A model generated the notes under the pieces. That model saw only the letters and a list, made by a program, of their open reading frames with translations, did no database searches and was not told where the DNA came from. From Candidatus Hydrogenedentota bacterium (GTDB lineage: Bacteria; Hydrogenedentota; Hydrogenedentia; Hydrogenedentales; SLHB01), in contig PUOI01000074.1 of NCBI GenBank assembly GCA_003552765.1, positions 1-5,096 of the forward strand: a stretch of DNA of 5,096 nt, read 5' to 3'. The translations under genes and the position numbers were made by a program. The first letter of the stretch is position 1; every line of letters starts with the position of its first letter. Positions 1 to 5,096 of the stretch are shown in pieces.

Positions 1-546
1 ACCGCCTGGATGACGGAGATGGCCCGCGTCCTTGGCCCGGAACGTGAAGGCCGCACCATTTGGCTATGTTACTTCGACGGGGAGGAGGCGTTCGAGGAAT
101 GGACCGACGACGACAGCCTCTACGGCAGCCGCGAGTTCGTGGGCAAGCTACAGGAGACCGGAGAGATCGACGACATCGAGGTCATGATAAACGTCGATAT
201 GATCGGCGACCGCGTCCTTACCATCCGGCGCGACGCGGGCGCTCCCCGGTGGCTCAACGATTTGATCTGGGATACGGCGCACGAGTTGGGGTACGGCGCC
301 TATTTCCTTGACGAGAGCCATATGATCCTTGATGACCATATCCCGTTCCGCGAGGCCGGCATACCAGCCATGGTGATCATCGATTTCATGTATGGCGGGA
401 CGCCCCAGACACATTGGCAGCACTGGCACACCGCGGAAGACACGCTGGACAAGGTGTCCGCGAACAGTTTGCAGGTGGTGGGCGACGTTATCTATCATGC
501 CTTACCTGGTCTTGAGGCGCTTCTGGATGAAATGGCGGAACCGTGA
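1..546 (+). CDS. M28-family zinc hydrolase, glutaminyl-cyclase-like (C-terminal part, 5' end outside window)
   Basis: Partial gene: the frame is open from base 1, so the ATG at 10 is probably internal. Numbering from that Met, the protein shows D23-G-E-E-A-F, then W31 and D-S-L-Y-G-S-R (35-41), N-V-D63-M-I-G, D108-D-H-I-P-F and H138-W-H140-T. These match the order of the glutaminyl-peptide cyclotransferase branch of the M28 metallopeptidases: the catalytic/metal Glu pair (E25, E26), an active-site Asp (D63), the D-D-H-I-P-F loop, and a metal-binding His preceded by Trp (H140). The first metal-binding Asp and any signal peptide would lie upstream. Known family members either cyclise N-terminal Gln to pyroglutamate or remove N-terminal amino acids; bacterial members are usually exported or lipid-anchored. 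Which reaction applies is not settled here, although the Glu-Glu-Ala-Phe-x-x-Trp and Trp-His-Thr pattern favours the cyclase-like branch. All core residues visible here are intact. The TGA stop overlaps the next gene's GTG by 4 bp, implying one operon. Confidence 0.88.
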   Translation, partial: TAWMTEMARVLGPEREGRTIWLCYFDGEEAFEEWTDDDSLYGSREFVGKLQETGEIDDIEVMINVDMIGDRVLTIRRDAGAPRWLNDLIWDTAHELGYGAYFLDESHMILDDHIPFREAGIPAMVIIDFMYGGTPQTHWQHWHTAEDTLDKVSANSLQVVGDVIYHALPGLEALLDEMAEP

Positions 547-1802
547 CCTACCAGCTTGATCAAAACGTATCCTGGTTCACCAATGTGCCGCCGGAGGACC
601 TTCGGCGGATCGGGGACGCGTTGTACCGCGTCCACTATCTCATGGCCCACCTCACCGATCTGGACACGCTGCTGGAGCGCATCATGAGCGAGGGCAAGGA
701 AGTGGCCCAAGCCGAGGCGTGTTCGCTCATGCTTTATGATCCCAAGAGCGAAGAGCTGTACTTTGAAGTGGCCATGGGCGAGACGGGCGACCAGCAGGCG
801 CTCAAGCAGCAGTTCCGGCTCAAGTTGAGCGAGGGCATCGCGGGCGCCGCCGCGCGCACACGCAGCTCAATCAACGTACCCGACGTGGAGCGCGATCCCC
901 GGTTCTGCCCCGAGCCAGACAACGCCATCCGCTTCACGACCCGCTCGCTCGTCGCCGTTCCCCTTGTGGACCGGGACACGCTTATCGGCGTCATCGAGGT
1001 GCTCAACAAACGGGACGGGGGGGCGTTTTCCGAAAGCGACCTGCACGTCATGGAGATCTTCTCGTCGGTCGCCGCGACGGCCATCGCCAATGCGCGGCTG
1101 ATTGAGGAGAACATGCGGGCGGAGCGGCTGGCGGCCATCGGCGAGGCCGTGGCGGGGCTCTCGCATTACACAAAGAATCTCGTGAATGGGCTGACCACCA
1201 GCGTCGAGCTTATGGAGCAAAGCCTGGAACAAGAACAGTACGATGTTCTAAGGCGGGGATGGAGTATCCTCAAGCGCAGCACCCGGAAGATCGCACACGT
1301 GGTCGAGGACATGCTCGCCTATTCCAAGCCGCGCGAACCCGCTTTCGAACCCGTGCGCCTCGAAAGTTTGATGGAAGACGTGATGGACACGTTCTGGGGA
1401 TTAACAAACGCGAAGTCCATTGAGCTGCGCGTGGACCTGGAGGGCGTCACGGCCCCCGTCCGCTGCGATCAGCAGGCCCTCTACCGGGGACTGCTCAACC
1501 TGGTGGTCAATGCGGCCGATGCGGTCTCCAAGGAGAACGGCATGGTGTGGCTGCGGGCCTGGACCCGGCCGGACGGCGGGACCACGCTGGCGGTAGATGA
1601 TAATGGCCCCGGCGTGCCGCCCGAACTCCGGCACAAGGTTCTGGAGCCTTTCTTTTCCACAAAGGGCTCGAACGGGACCGGGCTGGGATTGGCGGTAACA
1701 CGCAAGATTGTACTGGAACACGGGGGAAAACTCGCCGTGGAAACCAGCGCCGGGGGCGGCGCGCGATTCCGTATTGAGCTGCCGCCGGCTGAAACCGATT
1801 AG
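543..1802 (+). CDS. Soluble GAF-domain sensor histidine kinase with variant H-box
   Basis: A 419-residue protein read from GTG, which overlaps the preceding stop as GTGA; no strong Shine-Dalgarno is visible, so translational coupling is likely. The next in-frame Met (residue 34) would cut into the predicted N-terminal helix. Domains: a GAF sensor domain (about 35-188, including the S-L-V-A-V-P-L and L-I-G-V-I-E-V-L-N strands), a dimerisation/phospho-acceptor helix pair (about 189-262, H-box S-H208-Y-T-K-N), and a HATPase_c domain (about 275-415). The ATP-site boxes are complete: N-box L-N-L-V-V-N323-A-A-D, G1 D-D-N-G-P-G (352-357), F-box E-P-F-F-S-T-K (368-374) and G2 G-T-G-L-G-L (378-383). 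It should therefore bind ATP and phosphorylate itself on H208. No transmembrane segment or signal peptide is seen, so the signal is probably a cytoplasmic ligand or partner sensed by GAF. No receiver domain or response regulator is nearby. Oddity: the residue after the His is Tyr, where most HisKA proteins have Glu or Asp, and the usual Pro is Leu. Confidence 0.93.
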   Translation: MTYQLDQNVSWFTNVPPEDLRRIGDALYRVHYLMAHLTDLDTLLERIMSEGKEVAQAEACSLMLYDPKSEELYFEVAMGETGDQQALKQQFRLKLSEGIAGAAARTRSSINVPDVERDPRFCPEPDNAIRFTTRSLVAVPLVDRDTLIGVIEVLNKRDGGAFSESDLHVMEIFSSVAATAIANARLIEENMRAERLAAIGEAVAGLSHYTKNLVNGLTTSVELMEQSLEQEQYDVLRRGWSILKRSTRKIAHVVEDMLAYSKPREPAFEPVRLESLMEDVMDTFWGLTNAKSIELRVDLEGVTAPVRCDQQALYRGLLNLVVNAADAVSKENGMVWLRAWTRPDGGTTLAVDDNGPGVPPELRHKVLEPFFSTKGSNGTGLGLAVTRKIVLEHGGKLAVETSAGGGARFRIELPPAETD

Positions 1803-1812
1803 AAGGAAGGAG
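1803..1812 (+). promoter_or_regulatory. Strong ribosome binding site that fixes the start of the two-TM protein
   Basis: A purine block AAGGAAGGAG lies directly after the kinase TAG stop (1800-1802). It leaves 8 nt to the ATG at 1821, which is ideal, but only 2 nt to the alternative in-frame TTG at 1815. This favours the ATG as the true start. Its position next to the stop also suits re-initiation by ribosomes finishing the kinase gene. Confidence 0.75.
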
Positions 1813-1820
1813 CTTTGGAC

Positions 1821-2102
1821 ATGGCGCCGCGCATTGAAGCGCTCGGGTGGGGGTTCTACTCGATCGTGTTGGTTATCCTCTACGGGCCGATGGTGTACGT
1901 GATTTCCCAACTGACGAGAGAAGACACCGCCTTGGTGGTCCGGCTGGGGATGGCCTTTGTCGCCGCCATGTTCGTATCCGCCATCATCGCATGGGCGGCC
2001 AACGCCAGTCTGCAAACGGTGCTGGAGAAGCGCCGCGCGGCGGAACAGCGCCAGGACAAGAAGAGCAAGAAGAAGCGCACAAAGAACAAGAAGAAGAAAT
2101 GA
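1821..2102 (+). CDS. Small two-helix membrane protein with lysine-rich C-terminal tail, unknown function
   Basis: A 93-residue protein that I cannot assign to a named family. The ATG is chosen because of the strong ribosome binding site 8 nt upstream. Two hydrophobic helices are visible, about residues 9-29 and 38-60, joined by a short polar loop (Q-L-T-R-E-D-T). The remainder is a very basic tail: from about residue 69 nearly every residue is charged or polar, and 10 of the last 14 are lysine or arginine. By the positive-inside rule the tail, and therefore the N terminus, should be cytoplasmic, giving a hairpin in the inner membrane. The tail could contact RNA, DNA, acidic lipids or an acidic partner; the sequence does not say which. 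The gene sits 18 bp after the kinase and just before a multi-TM protein, so it may be an accessory subunit of either, which is inference from position only. The tail is encoded by a purine-rich AAG-type run ending at the stop codon. Confidence 0.75.
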   Translation: MAPRIEALGWGFYSIVLVILYGPMVYVISQLTREDTALVVRLGMAFVAAMFVSAIIAWAANASLQTVLEKRRAAEQRQDKKSKKKRTKNKKKK

Positions 2103-2161
2103 AATGGCGGCTGGCCGTGTCTATCGCGAACACGCCCCAAGGCCTTGAGGAGGAGCCATGA
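2099..2161 (+). CDS. Possible 20-codon coupling frame bridging two genes
   Basis: An ATG at 2099 overlaps the stop of the two-TM gene (ATGA, 2099-2102), and its TGA at 2159-2161 overlaps the ATG of the next gene (ATGA, 2158-2161). The frame thus fills the whole spacer with 20 sense codons. It begins M-K-W-R-L-A-V and ends L-E-E-E-P, the Glu run being the ribosome binding site of the next gene read as codons. The only upstream ribosome-binding signal is the purine-rich AAG run at the end of the previous gene. It may be a non-functional coincidence, a relay that carries ribosomes from one gene to the next, or a tiny peptide. Coding status is unproven. Confidence 0.25.
   Translation: MKWRLAVSIANTPQGLEEEP
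2148..2153 (+). promoter_or_regulatory. Ribosome binding site of the TPR/zinc-ribbon gene
   Basis: AGGAGG, inside a longer GAGGAGGAG (2147-2155), stands 4 nt before the ATG at 2158. The spacing to this perfect core is short, but the longer GAG repeat offers overlapping alternatives. It supports the ATG at 2158 as the start of the 500-residue protein. Confidence 0.7.
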
Positions 2162-3660
2162 CCGGGATTTCAGAGCTTACCCGGTATGTCGAGGCGCATC
2201 CCGGCGAAACCGAGCAACGGTGGCGGCTGGTGAAGAAGCTGTACCACGCCTGTGAGTATGACGAGGCGCTTGAGCATTTGCTGGTCATCAAGCGCGAATG
2301 GCCCACCAAGCTCAACGTGCTGCGTTATCTCGCGGCTACGTACTATCGCTTGGGCCGGTACGAGGACGCCATCGACGTGCTTGAACATGCCTTGAGCGAA
2401 TGGCCGCATGTCGTGGTGTTGTACGAGCAGCTCGCGCGGGTGTTTGAGATGGCCGGACGGCGAGAGGAATCCTGTCTGGTGTGGGAGAAGATTCTCGCCG
2501 TGGACCCCTATCACCCGACAGCCGCTCAAGCCATCAAGCGGCTCAAGAAAGGCAAGCACGAGACGCCGCCCCCACAGCGGGTGGTCGACGACAGCGACAG
2601 CGGAATAGACATCCAAGAAGGCAACGTGTGCCCGGCATGCGGCTCGCAAAACAGCATGGAGCTGACGCGCTGTTGGAAGTGCAACTCCCTTCTGCCCACG
2701 TTCAAGAACCCCACCCCCGCACCGCCCCCCGAAGAGGTTGAAGACGTTGATGAGCCTGAAGAGGCGGCCTCCTCCACGCCTTCCGCGGTCAAACGCGTTT
2801 CCTTCACTGCAACCGGCGTGGGCTTGGCCGCGGTTTTGGGCGTCATGGCCGTAATGATCACCGTCAACAATTGGGAACGCGAATTCCCCTACGAAGGCAT
2901 CCCCCGGATTCCGCTCACGGTGTACGATGTTTTCGCGGATAATCTTACGATACTCCGGCTAATTGGGGGCGCAGTGCTGCTGCTGGCGTGGCCGGCGTCG
3001 CTGTACATCGCGGGAATCCTCATGACGCTGACGCCCCGCGTCCGTTGGGCGCATTTGCTAGCCGGTCTCCCATTGGCCTTGGCGGCCTATTCGGCGACGT
3101 GGTTGCGGGTGGAGCATATACTCTACGCGCCCCTGGCCTTGGGGCTTCTGGCTTTTCTGGCGTGTCTCGCCATATTCCAGGGATCGTTTGTCCGCATTCT
3201 TGGCGCATGGGCGGCGCAGACCATTCTCGTGGCCGGGGCGGCCTTCGTCTTGGTGGTGTCCACCGAAGGCGTCGCGCCTCTCGCGGAATTGCCCGTGATT
3301 TCCGCCTATGCCGCCCGGCACGATAATCAGGAAACGCCCGGCGTTTACGAAGTCAATCCCTCCCTGGTGCCTCTGCGAATGGGTATAACATGGCAGTCCA
3401 CCGGCTCGGACTGGCTCGACACGTGGGCGGATGAAGCGGTCATCGCGATATCCCTGGACGAACCGGTCGAGGAACCGCTCCGCGTCATGGTCCAGAGAGA
3501 CGAGCAGGTCATTGAGCACGTCGAACTCATGGAGGACCAAATCGCCATACCCGTCCGCGCGGAGCCCGGCGTGGAACATAGGCTGGAAGTGACGGGACCG
3601 TTCGACGTCAGGATTCAGCCCCGGGTCTACGCGGTGCTCCGGCCTCGATTCGTGCCCTGA
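2158..3660 (+). CDS. TPR and zinc-ribbon membrane protein with C-terminal extracytoplasmic domain, unknown function
   Basis: A 500-residue protein with an unusual domain order. Residues 1-125 hold about three TPR-like helix pairs; the clearest are 54-87 (A-T-Y-Y-R-L-G-R-Y-E-D-A-I) and 88-121, ending L-A-V-D-P-Y-H-P. A zinc ribbon follows, with C158-P-A-C161 and C172-W-K-C175. A Pro/Glu-rich acidic linker (about 184-208) leads into five predicted transmembrane helices, about 217-236, 264-289, 297-315, 321-341 and 347-368. The last ~130 residues are soluble, with alternating hydrophobic strands that suggest a beta-sandwich. Lys-Arg before the first helix and basic short loops after helices 2 and 4 place the TPR and zinc ribbon in the cytoplasm and the C-terminal domain outside. 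TPRs normally bind proteins, and short zinc ribbons of this kind are often structural or interaction modules, so a membrane scaffold or adaptor is a reasonable inference; no catalytic motif is seen. It is the last gene of the + strand group and its 3' end overlaps the convergent gene by 53 bp. Confidence 0.85.
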   Translation: MTGISELTRYVEAHPGETEQRWRLVKKLYHACEYDEALEHLLVIKREWPTKLNVLRYLAATYYRLGRYEDAIDVLEHALSEWPHVVVLYEQLARVFEMAGRREESCLVWEKILAVDPYHPTAAQAIKRLKKGKHETPPPQRVVDDSDSGIDIQEGNVCPACGSQNSMELTRCWKCNSLLPTFKNPTPAPPPEEVEDVDEPEEAASSTPSAVKRVSFTATGVGLAAVLGVMAVMITVNNWEREFPYEGIPRIPLTVYDVFADNLTILRLIGGAVLLLAWPASLYIAGILMTLTPRVRWAHLLAGLPLALAAYSATWLRVEHILYAPLALGLLAFLACLAIFQGSFVRILGAWAAQTILVAGAAFVLVVSTEGVAPLAELPVISAYAARHDNQETPGVYEVNPSLVPLRMGITWQSTGSDWLDTWADEAVIAISLDEPVEEPLRVMVQRDEQVIEHVELMEDQIAIPVRAEPGVEHRLEVTGPFDVRIQPRVYAVLRPRFVP

Positions 3661-5096
3661 CGCCCCGCGCGTTTTCCGTGATCCGCTCCCACTCTCCGTC
3701 ATCGATCCAGGGCATGGCCTCCTCCCTAAGCACCGGCCATCGCGCCTCGGGGCGGGAGGCAAGCGCAAGAAACCACGCCGCCCCCACACCGGGAATCCGG
3801 AACCGCGCCTCGTCCGCATGCCTTCGCATCGCCTCTTCGTCCGGGAGACGGGAAGCGGCCGCGGCCAGCATCATGTGCAACGAGCCCGTGTCCCGGTATT
3901 CGAGGGCGTGCTCCAAGACCGCCCGCGCTTCTTCCAGGTGGCCTTCCCGGGCGAGGGCGTAGCCATACCGCTCCAGGGCGCGCGGCTTTGGCCAGAAATG
4001 CTCCGCCGCGCGGCGGTAGTCCTCAAGCCCGCTCTCACCCGCCAGGGCCTGGTTCTCCGCCATCCGCAGCCAATGACTCGGCGGCAACACGGCGGCGCAG
4101 TAGAACGCAGCGGCCAGCAACGCCCCGCTAAACACCGCCAAGGCGGTCCCACGCGTGGCGAAGGCGCTGGGCATGCGGATGGGATGGGGTTTCCCGCCCC
4201 ATTTTGGGGCCAGCAATACCGTCACGAGCACTATCCCCGCGGCGGCATGCGGCGCACTGGTTAACGGAAAGTTGAAGCACGCGAACACCGCCAGCGCCGC
4301 GAGCCCGCCAAGCGCGTGTCCCCTCACGCCGCGCAGCCGCCACGCCATCCAGGCGAGGAACAGCAAACCAATTACCCCCGCCGTGGCCAAGAGTTCGAGG
4401 GGATCGCTGTGGGCATAAACCGTGTGCAGCTCGTTGTGGAAATGGGTTTCTCCGCCGGGGCGGTGCAAGGCGGCGCCTTGGAAATAGGGCGACCAATACG
4501 GGAAATTACCCAGCCCAACGCCGATAAGCGGAGCGCTCAAGAACATGCGCCATGCCCCTTCCCAAAACCACAGCCGCGCCCGGCCTCCCACGTCTTCCGC
4601 GCCGAACGGATCCGTGAGCCGGTCGCTCAGCGTTTCCGGTCCGGCCGCGATCAAGGCCACGATGGCCGCGACGGCCCCCATGCCTGCCAGTATCCCCGCG
4701 CGCCGGGGCGATCGCCGCATGGGGCCAATGGTCCAGAGCAGACCAACGGCCGCCGCGAGCCAAGCCGTCCGGCTTTCCGACAAGATCAGGGCCAGCCCCA
4801 GCACTGCGGCAAGCGCCGCCCCAAGCCCAAAAAGACGCGGTGTGTCCAGGGCTTGATAGACCGCCAGTACGAACCCCAACGCGACAAAACCGCCGAGCAG
4901 ATTCTGGTTGCCAAAAACGGAGTACATGGGCTGGGTGTAGCCGGGTTGAGGCGGGAACAACCAATCCAGCCAGCACGCGAACTGTCCCAACGCCAAGAGC
5001 GCCACCGCCACGGCCGCGGCAATGACGGCGCCGAGAAACCGTTGGCGCCATTGAGCTTCGAAGGCCAAGTCCCATATCACCGGCGCCAGCGCCAAC
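3608..5096 (-). CDS. O-antigen ligase/polymerase-like (Wzy_C type) membrane protein with C-terminal TPR region (5' end outside window)
   Basis: The - strand frame is open to the right edge. A TTG lies at 5095-5093, but the true start and probably several N-terminal helices are outside. Numbering from that TTG, about 495 residues are present. Hydrophobic helices alternate with loops from about 21 to 336. Family hallmarks are V-F-G-N-Q-N-L-L-G-G-F (60-70), S-E-S-R109-T-A-W-L, the R-x-x-x-W-E-G-A-W-R-M-F-x-S-A-P-L-I-G-V-G-x-G-N-F stretch (about 174-198), and A-H229-S-D-P-L-E-L-L-A-T-A-G-V-I-G (228-243) ahead of another helix. Such proteins act at the periplasmic face on undecaprenyl-linked glycans, either joining O-antigen to lipid A core, polymerising repeat units, or glycosylating proteins; the sequence does not separate these. 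After the last helix (about 317-336) a soluble tail carries one good TPR (about 372-400, A-L-E-R-Y-G-Y-A-L-A-R-E-G-H-L-E-E-A) and a weaker second one to about 432. TPR tails occur on some bacterial members. The TGA is at 3610-3608, inside the opposing gene. Confidence 0.88.
   Translation of the reverse strand, partial: LALAPVIWDLAFEAQWRQRFLGAVIAAAVAVALLALGQFACWLDWLFPPQPGYTQPMYSVFGNQNLLGGFVALGFVLAVYQALDTPRLFGLGAALAAVLGLALILSESRTAWLAAAVGLLWTIGPMRRSPRRAGILAGMGAVAAIVALIAAGPETLSDRLTDPFGAEDVGGRARLWFWEGAWRMFLSAPLIGVGLGNFPYWSPYFQGAALHRPGGETHFHNELHTVYAHSDPLELLATAGVIGLLFLAWMAWRLRGVRGHALGGLAALAVFACFNFPLTSAPHAAAGIVLVTVLLAPKWGGKPHPIRMPSAFATRGTALAVFSGALLAAAFYCAAVLPPSHWLRMAENQALAGESGLEDYRRAAEHFWPKPRALERYGYALAREGHLEEARAVLEHALEYRDTGSLHMMLAAAASRLPDEEAMRRHADEARFRIPGVGAAWFLALASRPEARWPVLREEAMPWIDDGEWERITENARGVRARIEAGAPRRPGAES

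Noticed and set aside
1017..1023. Run of seven G residues inside the kinase gene, a possible phase-variation or frameshift site
   Set aside because: The frame is intact through it (Gly-Gly-Ala in the GAF domain), the run is short for slippage, and such runs are expected in GC-rich DNA.
1815..1817. TTG as start of the two-TM protein
   Set aside because: It would leave only 2 nt to the ribosome binding site; the ATG at 1821 has 8 nt spacing.
1401..2015. Long - strand frame (204 codons) opposite the kinase and two-TM genes
   Set aside because: It lies across two supported + strand genes, has no recognisable motif and no ribosome binding site that I could support.
2113..2136. Bulged inverted repeat in the spacer (GGC-C-GTGT with ACACGCC, 9-nt loop), a possible attenuator or terminator
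   Set aside because: Only seven pairs with a bulge and no following T-run; it also does not cover the downstream ribosome binding site, so there is no clear mechanism.
3058..3819. Long - strand frame (253 codons) opposite the 500-residue gene
   Set aside because: It is a different frame from the ligase-like gene, overlaps well-supported coding sequence on both strands, shows no domain pattern and is rich in Arg/Gly/Pro as expected of GC-rich antisense frames.
1..5096. A defence island, mobile element, CRISPR array or biosynthetic cluster
   Set aside because: No nuclease, transposase, integrase, repeat array or synthase motif is seen, and no region stands out in composition by eye.

Overview
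This is a GC-rich, densely coding bacterial window with five convincing genes, two of them cut by the window edges. Four genes run on the + strand as a probable operon: an M28-family zinc hydrolase resembling glutaminyl cyclase, a GAF-domain histidine kinase, a small two-helix membrane protein, and a TPR/zinc-ribbon membrane protein. A fifth gene on the - strand, an O-antigen-ligase-like membrane protein, converges on them. The membrane and polysaccharide genes point to a diderm bacterium. The mix of soluble GAF kinase with an H-x-x-K-N phospho-acceptor box, TPR/zinc-ribbon membrane protein and TPR-tailed ligase reminds me of planctomycete-like or Hydrogenedentes-like environmental lineages, but this is an impression and not a taxonomic assignment. 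No RNA gene, insertion sequence, CRISPR array, integrase or resistance gene is visible.

Layout: 1-546 is the C-terminal part of the M28/QC-like enzyme. It overlaps the GTG start of the kinase (543-1802) by 4 bp (GTGA). A strong ribosome binding site follows the kinase stop immediately and serves the 93-residue two-TM protein (1821-2102), which ends in a lysine-rich tail. The 55-bp spacer to the next gene is bridged exactly by a 20-codon reading frame (2099-2161) that overlaps both neighbours by ATGA. Then comes the 500-residue TPR/zinc-ribbon/five-TM protein (2158-3660). Its last 53 bp are also coding on the other strand for the C terminus of the ligase-like protein (3608 to the right edge). 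There is no non-coding stretch longer than about 55 bp.

How they may work together: the tight spacing suggests co-transcription and translational coupling of the first four genes. The functional link between them is unclear. The kinase has no transmembrane segment and no response regulator beside it. The TPR/zinc-ribbon protein has a likely cytoplasmic interaction region and a likely periplasmic C-terminal domain. The ligase-like gene probably belongs to a separate leftward transcription unit for cell-surface glycan assembly. No known defence, mobile or secondary-metabolite system is recognisable; the most noteworthy points are the variant kinase H-box, the unusual domain architecture of the 500-residue protein, and the mini-frame bridging two genes.
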